64,000 nt of DNA from Microbacterium forte (GTDB lineage Bacteria > Actinomycetota > Actinomycetes > Actinomycetales > Microbacteriaceae): assembly GCF_031885415.1 (NCBI RefSeq), contig NZ_CP116871.1:2604001-2668000 (forward strand), read 5' to 3'. Made by a program: the position numbers and the translations under genes. Of this stretch, positions 34,299 through 41,168 are shown in pieces. The notes beneath the pieces were generated by a model. It was given only the letters and a program-made list of their open reading frames with translations. It was not told where the DNA came from and ran no database searches. Within the stretch, counting starts at the first letter, position 1; every line of letters starts with the position of its first letter.

Positions 34299-36419
34299 AT
34301 GAGCGCACTCGTCCACCTGACCTCCGGCGGCGTCAGCGTCGTGATCGACACGACCACTGCGCGCCTGCTGCACTGGGGCGCGGCGCTCGATCCCGCCGAC
34401 CTCGAGGCGCTCGCCGGGTCATCGACCGGCTCGGTGACGTTCAGCTCGTTCGACGCCCCCCGGGTCTTCCCGCTGCTCGCCGTCGAGGCCGACGGGTGGT
34501 CGGGCGCACCGGCACTCGCGTGGCATCGCGGCGGTCTGCACAGCGCGCCGCTGCTGCGGTGTGTCGGGTGGGAGTCGACGGCGACGTCGGTGCGGGCAGA
34601 GTTCTCGGATGCCGGGGCCGGGGTCACGGTCGTGCTCGACCTCGCGTTGGATGCCGGGGGCGTGCTGACCGGCCAGGTGTCGGTCACGAGCACCGCCGAC
34701 GGCGTCGAACCGCTGGATCTGCTCGCGGCCCGCATCCTGCTCCCGATTCCCGCCCATGCGACCGAGGTGCTCGACCACACGGGTCGCTGGACCGGCGAGC
34801 GGCACCCGCAGCGGGGCGAGCTGCGGCACGGGGCGCATCTGCGACAGGTGCGTCGAGGCCGCGGCGGACACGATGCTCCCTACCTGACCGCGGTCGGCAC
34901 CGACGGGTTCGACTTCCGACGCGGCGAGCTGTGGACCGCGCACGTCGCATGGAGTGGCGACCTCGAAGTCGGCGTCGAGAGGCTGCCCGAGGGCGCAGGT
35001 GTGCACGGGGCTGTGCTCGGCGGAGGTGAGCTGCTGCTGCCGGGCGAGATCCGGCTGGGGGCGGGGGAGACCTACGTGTCGCCGCAGGTGTTCCTCACCT
35101 ATGGCGAGAGCGGACTCGACTCGGTGTCTGCCCGACTGCACCAGGCGGTGCGTTCGTTCGCCGCGCACCCGACCACGCCGCGCCCCCTCGTGCTGAACAC
35201 ATGGGAGGCCGTGTACTTCGACCACGACCCGGCGAAGATCGTCGAGCTCGCAGAGGCCGCGGCATCGGTCGGGGTGGAGCGGTTCGTGCTCGATGACGGC
35301 TGGTTCCGCGGGCGCCCCGACGACCGCTCGGGGCTCGGCGACTGGTTCATCGACGACGCGAAATGGCCCGACGGACTGCGCCCCCTCGCCGATCACGTGC
35401 ACGGGCTCGGGATGCAGTTCGGCCTCTGGTTCGAGCCGGAGATGGTGAATCCGGTGTCGGACCTCGCCGAACGGCATCCGGACTGGGTGCTTCAGGCGTC
35501 GCCCGACTCCTCGACCTGGCGGCACCAGAAGGTGCTCGACCTCTCGAACCCCGATGCCGCCGCCTACCTCTTCGAGCGCATCGACGCTCTGGTCGCCGAG
35601 GTCGGCATCGACTTCATCAAGTGGGATCACAACCGCGACCTGCACGCCGCGGTGTCGCCGCGCACCGGCCGCGCGTCGGTGCACGCGCAGACCACCGCGT
35701 TCTACGCCCTGCTCGATGCGCTGCGCGAACGGCATCCGTCGGTGGAGATCGAGTCGTGCGCGAGCGGTGGCGCCCGCGTCGACCTCGGCGTGCTGCAGCG
35801 CACGCAGCGCGTGTGGGCGTCGGACTCGAACGACCCGATCGAACGGCAGCGCATCCAGCGCTGGACCGGCACGCTCGTGCCGCCCGAGCTCGTCGGCTCG
35901 CACGTGGGCCCGCCGATCGCCGAGACGACGCACCGCGCGGCATCCCTGCCGTTCCGAATGACGACCGCGCTGTTCGGGCACGCCGGCATCGAGTGGGACA
36001 TCACCCGGTGCACGTCGGAGGAGCGCGAGATGCTGTCGCGGTGGACCGCCCTCTATCGCGAGCTGCGGCCGCTGCTGCACTCGGGCGTCACGGTGCGCAG
36101 CGACGAGGTCGACGACGAGACGCTGCTGCACGGCGTCGTCGCCGGTGACGGCTCGCGGGGCGTGTTCGCGTGGGTGCGTCTGGGCGCCTCGGTCGACGGG
36201 TTCACGCCGCGCACTCGGATCCCGGGGCTTCAGGCGGGGGAGCGATACCGGCTGCGGGTGCGCGAGGAGCTCGGATCGGTGTCGCGCCATCAGATCTCGG
36301 ACCCCGCGTGGCTGGGGGCCGGCATCGAGGCGTCGGGTTCGCTGCTCGGATCGGTGGGGGTGCCGCTGCCGCTGCTCGCTCCGGGGGCGGCGCTGCTGCT
36401 CGAGGCCGTGCGAGTGTGA
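34299..36419 (+). CDS. GH36 alpha-galactosidase
   Basis: A 706-aa cytoplasmic GH36 enzyme with an N-terminal beta-supersandwich (1-290), catalytic barrel and C-terminal beta domain. The nucleophile is Asp443 in FIKWDHNRD and the acid/base Asp495 in SCASGGARVD. It removes alpha-galactose from melibiose- or raffinose-type sugars. Next to GH42 it lets the locus handle both alpha- and beta-galactosides. The start has a GGAG 7 nt upstream, immediately after the terminator. Confidence 0.92.
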   Translation: MSALVHLTSGGVSVVIDTTTARLLHWGAALDPADLEALAGSSTGSVTFSSFDAPRVFPLLAVEADGWSGAPALAWHRGGLHSAPLLRCVGWESTATSVRAEFSDAGAGVTVVLDLALDAGGVLTGQVSVTSTADGVEPLDLLAARILLPIPAHATEVLDHTGRWTGERHPQRGELRHGAHLRQVRRGRGGHDAPYLTAVGTDGFDFRRGELWTAHVAWSGDLEVGVERLPEGAGVHGAVLGGGELLLPGEIRLGAGETYVSPQVFLTYGESGLDSVSARLHQAVRSFAAHPTTPRPLVLNTWEAVYFDHDPAKIVELAEAAASVGVERFVLDDGWFRGRPDDRSGLGDWFIDDAKWPDGLRPLADHVHGLGMQFGLWFEPEMVNPVSDLAERHPDWVLQASPDSSTWRHQKVLDLSNPDAAAYLFERIDALVAEVGIDFIKWDHNRDLHAAVSPRTGRASVHAQTTAFYALLDALRERHPSVEIESCASGGARVDLGVLQRTQRVWASDSNDPIERQRIQRWTGTLVPPELVGSHVGPPIAETTHRAASLPFRMTTALFGHAGIEWDITRCTSEEREMLSRWTALYRELRPLLHSGVTVRSDEVDDETLLHGVVAGDGSRGVFAWVRLGASVDGFTPRTRIPGLQAGERYRLRVREELGSVSRHQISDPAWLGAGIEASGSLLGSVGVPLPLLAPGAALLLEAVRV

Positions 36420-36435
36420 CGGAACGGACCGTGCT

Positions 36436-36581
36436 AAACTGACTCTTTGTCTGCGCACACTCCTGTGCGTAGTTCGCGTGCTTCCCCTTCTTCTGCCGAG
36501 AGATCGGCGCTGCGGGGTGGCGCGCAGACAAGGGATCTTGGGTGAGGCCGTCCGGCCTCACGGTATAGAAGGAGTCACATC
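36436..36581 (+). promoter_or_regulatory. structured leader of the ribosomal-protein operon
   Basis: A -10-like TAAACT occurs around 36434-36439, giving a leader of about 135 nt, long for this genome. It holds one hairpin of GCGCAC pairing with GTGCGT, and a perfect 8-bp stem GTGAGGCC (36542-36549) with GGCCTCAC (36554-36561) and a 4-nt loop that ends just before AGAAGGAG and the rpmB ATG. Such structures are usual sites of ribosomal-protein autoregulation; which protein would bind is unknown. No Zur box is present. Confidence 0.5.
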
Positions 36582-36818
36582 ATGGCAGCAGTGTGCCAGG
36601 TGACAGGAGCTGTTCCCGGCTTCGGTCACAACGTCTCGCACTCGCACCGCCGGACGAAGCGCCGCTTCGACCCGAACGTGCAGAAGAAGACCTATTTCGT
36701 CGCGTCGCTCGGTCGTAAGATCACGCTCAACGTGTCCGCCAAGGGCATCAAGGTGATCGATGTCCGCGGCATCGAGAACGTGGTCAAGGACCTCCAGGCG
36801 AAGGGTGTGAAGCTCTAA
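36582..36818 (+). CDS. rpmB: 50S ribosomal protein L28
   Basis: A 78-aa L28 with [28 protein letters not shown] cut by motif order and the C-terminal [12 protein letters not shown] segment. It has one cysteine and lacks the paired Cys zinc site of the zinc-binding form. AGAAGGAG precedes the ATG. It opens the rpmB-rpmG-rpsN operon. Confidence 0.96.
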   Translation: MAAVCQVTGAVPGFGHNVSHSHRRTKRRFDPNVQKKTYFVASLGRKITLNVSAKGIKVIDVRGIENVVKDLQAKGVKL

Positions 36819-36988
36819 TGGCCAAGAAGGCTCAGGACGTACGTCCGATCATCAAGCTGCGTTCGACGGCAGGTACGGGCTACACGTACGTGACCAAGAA
36901 GAACCGCCGCAACACCCCCGACCGCCTCGTGCTCAAGAAGTACGACCCGGTCATCCGTCAGCACGTCGAATTCCGAGAGGAGCGTTGA
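36818..36988 (+). CDS. rpmG: 50S ribosomal protein L33
   Basis: A 56-aa L33, [20 protein letters not shown] at the start and ending HVEFREER. There is no CXXC pair, so this is the zinc-independent type. Its ATG shares one base with the L28 stop codon (TAATG), giving tight translational coupling. It is too short for many gene finders' cut-offs but unmistakable. Confidence 0.96.
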   Translation: MAKKAQDVRPIIKLRSTAGTGYTYVTKKNRRNTPDRLVLKKYDPVIRQHVEFREER

Positions 36989-36991
36989 TCA

Positions 36992-37297
36992 ATGGCTAAG
37001 AAGAGCAAGATCGCTCGCAACGAGCAGCGCAAGGTCATCGTCGAGCGTTACGCAGAGCGTCGCGCCGAGCTGAAGAAGACCCTCGTCGACCCGAACGCCA
37101 CCGACGAGGCCCGCGAGGCCGCACGCGTCGGCCTGCAGAAGCTGCCGCGCAACGCGTCGCCGGCTCGCGTGCGTTCGCGCGACGTCATCGACGGCCGCCC
37201 CCGCGGTGTCCTCACGAAGTTCGGCGTCTCGCGCGTCCGCTTCCGTGACATGGCACACCGTGGCGAGCTGCCCGGTGTCACCAAGTCGAGCTGGTAA
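36992..37297 (+). CDS. rpsN: 30S ribosomal protein S14
   Basis: The 101-aa long-form S14 begins [20 protein letters not shown] and ends [11 protein letters not shown]. The CXXC zinc knuckle of the short S14 is missing, so it is the zinc-independent long form. Its ribosome-binding site GAGAGGAG lies within the end of rpmG. In actinobacteria, L28-L33-S14 operons without zinc sites are often Zur-controlled paralogues, but no Zur box is seen here, so these may be the main copies. Confidence 0.96.
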   Translation: MAKKSKIARNEQRKVIVERYAERRAELKKTLVDPNATDEAREAARVGLQKLPRNASPARVRSRDVIDGRPRGVLTKFGVSRVRFRDMAHRGELPGVTKSSW

Positions 37298-37316
37298 GTC
37301 TCAGCAGACAAGCCTG

Positions 37317-37349
37317 AAGGGGCGAGGATCTTCGGATCCTCGCCCCTTT
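37317..37349 (+). terminator. intrinsic terminator of the rpmB-rpmG-rpsN operon
   Basis: AAGGGGCGAGGATC (37317-37330) and GATCCTCGCCCCTT (37335-37348) form a 14-bp stem capped by a stable TTCG tetraloop, followed by TTTCG. It is 20 nt past the S14 stop. Confidence 0.92.
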
Positions 37350-37350
37350 C

Positions 37351-37674
37351 GCGTGCCTGGGGGCTTCGCCCCGGCATCCGCTCTTTCGCCCCGGCATCGC
37401 CTCACTCGGTTCGGTCTCCTCTGCGCTTCGGGAGGAGATCTGCGCTTCGGGAGGAGCTATCTCGACAATTCCTCCTCCCGAAGCGCAGTCCTCCTCCCGA
37501 CGGATGTTCACGTGTGGGGGCGTGGGGGGTGAGTGGGCCGTGTGCGCACGTGTGGGCCGTGGACTGCCGCGAGGTGCCGTCGAATGGTCGGGCTTTACGA
37601 CGCACGGGGCAGGGGTCGAGGGCGGCGTGACCTCTTCTGCACGGATGGGGATCTGAGGCGGCGGGGCACGAATC
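37351..37674. other. 324-nt intergenic region holding repeat element A
   Basis: After the rpsN terminator come two direct copies of a TTCGCCCCGGCATC-like string (about 37364-37400), then repeat element A at 37421-37500 and about 170 nt without clear structure, and the DUF559 gene. I see no credible coding frame in it; the open frames on either strand show low-complexity, arginine-rich translations. Confidence 0.5.
37421..37500. repeat. inverted-repeat element, copy A
   Basis: CTGCGCTTCGGGAGGAG occurs twice in direct orientation (37421-37437 and 37440-37456). Its exact 17-bp complement CTCCTCCCGAAGCGCAG follows at 37472-37488, and a shortened second complement CCTCCTCCCGA at 37490-37500. The loop is 15 nt. 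This doubled-arm layout recurs in copies B and C. Confidence 0.85.
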
Positions 37675-38547
37675 GTGGATGCCGTGTCGATCGCGGATGC
37701 GAGCGTGAGTGATCCTCGACGGGTGAACCCCAGACAGGCGCTGACGCAGCGCGACGGCGTGGCCCGCACCGAGACCCTGAGACGGCTCGGGGTCAGCAGG
37801 CACGTGCTCCGATCGTCGGTCCAGAGAGGTGACGTCATCGCTGTTCGCCGAGGGTGGGTCGCGCTGCCGGATGCCGACCCGATGCTTCTCGCGGCTGCCC
37901 GCCGCGGAGTGTTCCTGACTTGCGTCACGCTCGCGTCGCGGAAAGGGGTGTGGGTGCTCGGCGACTCACAGCCGCACGTCGCTGCGCCGGCGCGATCGGG
38001 CCATGTGAAGGTGTCCCGCGGCACGGTGCATTGGAACGAACCGGTGTTCCCGCGGGATCCGGACTCGCGCGAGGACTCCCTCGAGAACGCGCTGATCCTG
38101 ATCGCGGGGTGCCAGCCGTATGAGAGCGCGCTCGCAACCTGGGAGTCGGCCATGCGTCAGAATCTCATCGCCCCCGGCATCCTCGAGCGGGCTCCGCTTC
38201 CGCCCACTGCTCGACGTCTGCTCGCGGACGCGCGGCAGTTCGCCGATTCCGGTACCGAGAGCATCTTCCAGGTGCGGCTGAGATGGCTGGGGATCCCCGT
38301 CGTGCCGCAGGTCTGGATACTCGGCCATCGGGTCGACTTCGTCATCGGTGAGCGACTGGTCATTCAGATCGACGGCGGCCATCATGTCGGTGAACAGCGG
38401 ACGAGCGACATCGCCCACGACGCTCTTCTGAAGCTGCACGGCTATCACGTCATCCGCATCGGCTACGACCATCTGACGAGCCGATGGGCGCAGGTGCAAC
38501 AGGTGATCTTGACCGCGATCGGGCAGCGACTGCACGTCGCGGAGTGA
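37675..38547 (+). CDS. AbiEi-like wing-helix plus DUF559 (Vsr/PD-(D/E)XK-like) protein
   Basis: The 290-aa protein begins with a winged-helix region (about 20-65, RTETLRRLGVSRHVLRSSV) like that of AbiEi antitoxins and ends in a DUF559 domain (about 195-285): GTESIFQVRL, RVDFVIG, QIDGGHHV and YHVIRIGYDHL. DUF559 belongs to the Vsr/very-short-patch-repair nuclease-like fold; the acidic residues in GTESIF, RVDF and QIDGG could bind metal, but activity is unproven. It is common in actinobacteria as a stand-alone gene. Start is uncertain: GTG 37675 has no ribosome-binding site. Copies A and B of the repeat lie on its two sides. Confidence 0.7.
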   Translation: MDAVSIADASVSDPRRVNPRQALTQRDGVARTETLRRLGVSRHVLRSSVQRGDVIAVRRGWVALPDADPMLLAAARRGVFLTCVTLASRKGVWVLGDSQPHVAAPARSGHVKVSRGTVHWNEPVFPRDPDSREDSLENALILIAGCQPYESALATWESAMRQNLIAPGILERAPLPPTARRLLADARQFADSGTESIFQVRLRWLGIPVVPQVWILGHRVDFVIGERLVIQIDGGHHVGEQRTSDIAHDALLKLHGYHVIRIGYDHLTSRWAQVQQVILTAIGQRLHVAE

Positions 38548-38576
38548 ATGATCCGCATCCCTGTCGCTGCTGCATC

Positions 38577-38660
38577 CCTCGGGAGGAAGACTGCGCTTCG
38601 GGAGGAGAGAATCCGCAGATCTCTCCTCCCGAAGCGCAGTTCTCCTCCCGGGGCGCTGCC
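38577..38660. repeat. inverted-repeat element, copy B
   Basis: CTGCGCTTCGGGAGGAGAGA (38591-38610) is followed after 9 nt by its perfect 20-bp complement (38620-38639). Outside lie shortened arms: CCTCGGGAGGAAGA before and TTCTCCTCCCGGGG after. The element fills the gap between the DUF559 gene and the convergent hydrolase gene and could serve as a bidirectional terminator. Confidence 0.85.
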
Positions 38661-38726
38661 CGAGGTGGGGCGAGAGCGCCGCGGCCGGCCCCGTCGCGAA
38701 GGGCCCACCCCTGCACGAGCCCGACA

Positions 38727-39554
38727 TCAGGCGGCGGATGCTGTCGCGTGCGCCACCGCCCAGGTCAGTGCGTAGTCGGCGATCTCTTCCCAGCCGTCCT
38801 GGCTGACGAGGCGGTGGGTGCGGCCGGCGTACTCCTTGTACTCGACGACCGCGGGGCTGCCGCTCGACCGGTACTTCTTGACGATCGCGCGGCCGATGGC
38901 GGGCGGCACGACGTGGTCGATCTCGCCGGTGATGACGAGCAGCGGAGCGCGGTCGGCACGAGCGTAGTCGACGTGCGTGACGCCCCGCTTCTCGTTGAGC
39001 ACCGAAGTCACGCCCTCGAAGAAGACCCGGTTGTAGGAGTTCACGGCATACTCCTCCCAGAGCGCGTCGGATGCCGCGCGCGACAGGTCGTTGCCGAATG
39101 TGAAGTGGAAGTGGCGCTTGGAGAGCGGCTTGGCGCCGTTGCGGCCGAACGGGTTCGAGAGGATCGGCGTTCCTGTCCAGAGGGTCGAGAGGGGAAGTGC
39201 GGTGACGCCGGCGGTCTGTCCGGGGGCGACGCCGACGTAGGCGGCACCGAGGCCGCGGTCTGCCAGCATCTGCGTGATCACGCCGCCGAACGAGTGGCCC
39301 ATGATGATCGGCTTCACCGGGAGCGCTCTGATGATGCGCTCGTAGTTGTCGGCGATCTGCTTCAGGCCGATGCCCTTGAGCGCGGACGGATCGCGGCGGA
39401 TGTCCTCGACGGAGCGGTCGTCGATGCCGGGCCAGCCCGGAATGATCACCTCGTGACCCTGTGCGCGGAAGCGCTCGGCCCAGGTGTTCCAGCTCTTCGG
39501 CGTCATCCAGAGTCCGTGGATCAGGACGATCGGGGTCTTCTCGGTGCTGTTCAT
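38727..39554 (-). CDS. alpha/beta-hydrolase
   Basis: A 275-aa alpha/beta-hydrolase with oxyanion motif HGLWMTP and nucleophile elbow GHSFGG near residue 106; Asp in TGEIDHVVPP and His in GRTHRLV complete a plausible triad. It resembles haloperoxidase/esterase-type hydrolases acting on small organic compounds, but the substrate is unknown. It is divergent from a TetR regulator with a clear operator between them, so expression is probably induced by a compound that the enzyme degrades. No close partner gene follows. Confidence 0.75.
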   Translation of the reverse strand: MNSTEKTPIVLIHGLWMTPKSWNTWAERFRAQGHEVIIPGWPGIDDRSVEDIRRDPSALKGIGLKQIADNYERIIRALPVKPIIMGHSFGGVITQMLADRGLGAAYVGVAPGQTAGVTALPLSTLWTGTPILSNPFGRNGAKPLSKRHFHFTFGNDLSRAASDALWEEYAVNSYNRVFFEGVTSVLNEKRGVTHVDYARADRAPLLVITGEIDHVVPPAIGRAIVKKYRSSGSPAVVEYKEYAGRTHRLVSQDGWEEIADYALTWAVAHATASAA

Positions 39555-39607
39555 GGTCTCTTCTCCTGTTTCTGCTCCCGCCCGGTGCGGATGCGTTACG
39601 CTGATAG

Positions 39608-39623
39608 TAGACCGAACGTTCTA
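39608..39623. promoter_or_regulatory. TetR operator between hydrolase and regulator
   Basis: TAGACCGAACGTTCTA is a 16-bp palindrome of the form TAGANCGNNCGNTCTA, flanked by AGTA and TCTA-like extensions. It lies 53 nt from the hydrolase start and 57 nt from the TetR start in an AT-richer stretch, where bound protein could shut off both promoters. Confidence 0.75.
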
Positions 39624-39680
39624 TCTACTGCAACCTATTCCCGAAAGTCGCTTTCGGATGACACGATGAGAGGGATCACC

Positions 39681-40301
39681 ATGAAGACCACGACTCCCAC
39701 CCCGGCTCCGGCGAAGACTCCGACGCCGACCCCGAAGCGTCCGAGCGCCGCGCGCACCCGATTGATCGACAGCGCCACCAGGCTCTTCTACGAAGAGGGG
39801 ATCCATGCCGTGGGGGTCGACCGCATCATCGACGAGGCCGCGGTCACCAGGGCGACGCTCTACAACCAGTTCGGTGGCAAGGAGAACCTGGTCCTCGCGT
39901 ACCTGCGCAACGAAGACGAGATGCTTCGGGGGCTGTTCGCCCAGGCAGGGGCGGAGGTCACGGATCCGGCTCAGCTGGTCGACGCGGTGATCGAGGGCAT
40001 CGCCGCCGACATCCGCCTCAGGCACACGCGCGGCTGCCCGTTCATCAACGCGGCCGCGGAGTATCCGGATGCCGACGGCGCCGTGCGACGACTGATCGAC
40101 GAGCACCGCGAATGGTTCCGCTCCACCCTGCAGGCCGTCGCCGAGCAGGCCGGCCTCGAGAGCCCCGCCGATGTCGCAGCATCCCTCGTCCTGCTGCGCG
40201 ATGCAGCGCTCGTCGGCGGCTACCTCGACGGAGACGAGCGCGTCACCCCGGCATTCGCGCGCACCGCCCGCTCGGTCGTCGAGTCCCACCGCCCGCGCTA
40301 A
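39681..40301 (+). CDS. TetR-family transcriptional regulator
   Basis: A 206-aa TetR protein with a Thr/Pro-rich leader (residues 2-20), helix-turn-helix at about 26-70 (ARTRLIDSATRLFYEEGIHAVG, RIIDEAAVTRATLYNQFGGKENL) and a helical ligand domain. It resembles the regulators whose ligand part ends in HTRGCPFINAAAEYPD, common near hydrolase or oxidoreductase genes. ATG 39681 follows AGAGGG; an ATG at 39666 is also in frame. It probably represses the divergent hydrolase and itself. Confidence 0.88.
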   Translation: MKTTTPTPAPAKTPTPTPKRPSAARTRLIDSATRLFYEEGIHAVGVDRIIDEAAVTRATLYNQFGGKENLVLAYLRNEDEMLRGLFAQAGAEVTDPAQLVDAVIEGIAADIRLRHTRGCPFINAAAEYPDADGAVRRLIDEHREWFRSTLQAVAEQAGLESPADVAASLVLLRDAALVGGYLDGDERVTPAFARTARSVVESHRPR

Positions 40302-40325
40302 TGCGCGCATCTCTCGGGACTGCAC

Positions 40326-40419
40326 CTCGGGACTGAGCATCCGTCAGGAGTGCGCCTCGGGACTGTGCGTATCCCTCGGGACTGCGCCTCGAGACTGTGC
40401 GCATCCCTCGGGACTGCGC
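40326..40419. repeat. 32-bp tandem repeat, three units
   Basis: Units at 40326-40355 (30 bp, diverged), 40356-40387 and 40388-40419 share the plan CTCGGGACTG, GCGNATCC, CTCGGGACTGCGC; the last two differ at two positions. A partial unit precedes them at 40303-40325. Each unit itself contains two copies of CTCGGGACTG(C/T)GC, so a 16-bp ancestor may have doubled. Confidence 0.8.
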
Positions 40420-40432
40420 CTCGGGAGGAACG

Positions 40433-40537
40433 CTGCGCTTCGGGAGGAGAGGCTCAGCAGATCTCTCCTCCCGAAGCGCAGTCCTCCTCCCGAAGCGCAG
40501 CGCGAAGTCGACGGTACGGACTCCTCCCGGAGCGCAG
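40433..40537. repeat. inverted-repeat element, copy C
   Basis: CTGCGCTTCGGGAGGAGAG (40433-40451) pairs perfectly over 19 bp with 40463-40481 across an 11-nt loop. The right arm is then repeated at 40484-40500 (exact 17-mer) and at 40521-40537 with one base changed. A weaker left arm starts at 40420. The core is identical to copies A and B. Confidence 0.85.
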
Positions 40538-40795
40538 TGCGGAGTCGACGAGGCCGGCCCGTCGCAGCCCGCTGCGGGCCGCGGAACGGCGGTGTTCGGC
40601 TGCCGAACAGGGCACCACAGGGGTCACTTTCGTCACTTCTGCACCACGACACGCCGCCGAAAACCCCAAAACCCGCGAAATGACGCGGAAATGTGGGTGG
40701 TGGTTGGTACATTCAAGGCGGTCACTCGACCAACGGAGGGCAGTCGCCCTTCGAACACCAACGATGCGACGGGAACCTCGTCGCTGGAGGATGAC

Positions 40796-41083
40796 ATGGC
40801 TGACAAGTCCATCACCAAGACCGAGCTCGTCGCGAGCATCGCTTCTGCCACCGGCCAGAGCCAGGCCACCGTCTCGGGTGTCCTCGACGCGCTGTTCTCC
40901 TCGGTCTCCGACGCTGTTGCCAAGGGCAGCAAGGTCTCGATCCCGGGCTGGATCTCGTTCGAGCAGGTCGCAACCGCAGCTCGCACGGGCCGCAACCCGC
41001 AGACCGGTGCCGAGATCAAGATCCCGGCCGGCCACCGCGTCAAGGTGACCGCTGGTTCCAAGCTCAAGGCTGCCGTCAAGTAA
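40796..41083 (+). CDS. hup: HU-family DNA-binding protein
   Basis: A 95-aa HU protein starting MADKSITKTELVASIASATG and containing the arm signature GRNPQTGAEIKIPAGHRVKVTAG. It lacks the long Lys/Ala/Pro-rich C-terminal tail of mycobacterial-type HupB, so it is a short bacterial-type HU. It bends and compacts DNA. GGAGGATGAC precedes the ATG at 40796; the frame is open upstream but without conservation. It has a strong terminator. Confidence 0.93.
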   Translation: MADKSITKTELVASIASATGQSQATVSGVLDALFSSVSDAVAKGSKVSIPGWISFEQVATAARTGRNPQTGAEIKIPAGHRVKVTAGSKLKAAVK

Positions 41084-41097
41084 GACTGCACCTCTTC

Positions 41098-41135
41098 GAA
41101 GGCCGCTCCCGATCCGTCGGGGGCGGCCTTCGTGC
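41098..41135 (+). terminator. intrinsic terminator after the HU gene
   Basis: GAAGGCCGCTCCCGA (41098-41112) pairs with TCGGGGGCGGCCTTC (41117-41131) over 15 bp with one T-G pair and a 4-nt loop TCCG. It is 15 nt beyond the HU stop. Confidence 0.85.
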
Positions 41136-41168
41136 TCCCACCCCGAATCCGCGGCTTAGGCTTGAGGG

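Larger units (their letters stand above)
40302..40795. other. 494-nt intergenic region with tandem repeat, element C and HU promoter
   Basis: The gap between tetR and the HU gene carries the 32-bp tandem repeat (40326-40419), repeat element C (40433-40537) and, past about 40600, a more AT-rich stretch with a possible -10 TACATT near 40708 and two small hairpins (AGGGC/GCCCT and GCGACG/CGTCGC) in what would be the HU leader. I find no gene in it. Confidence 0.55.

Noticed and set aside
36842-36988. L33 as a zinc-binding copy
   Set aside because: There is no CXXC pair in the 56 residues.
37421-40537. Elements A-C and the 32-bp array as a CRISPR array
   Set aside because: Repeats are palindromic or directly adjacent, with no regularly spaced unique spacers and no cas gene.
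40796-41083. HU gene as phage or plasmid-borne IHF-like protein
   Set aside because: Sequence is that of a standard chromosomal HU with its own terminator; no mobile genes are present.
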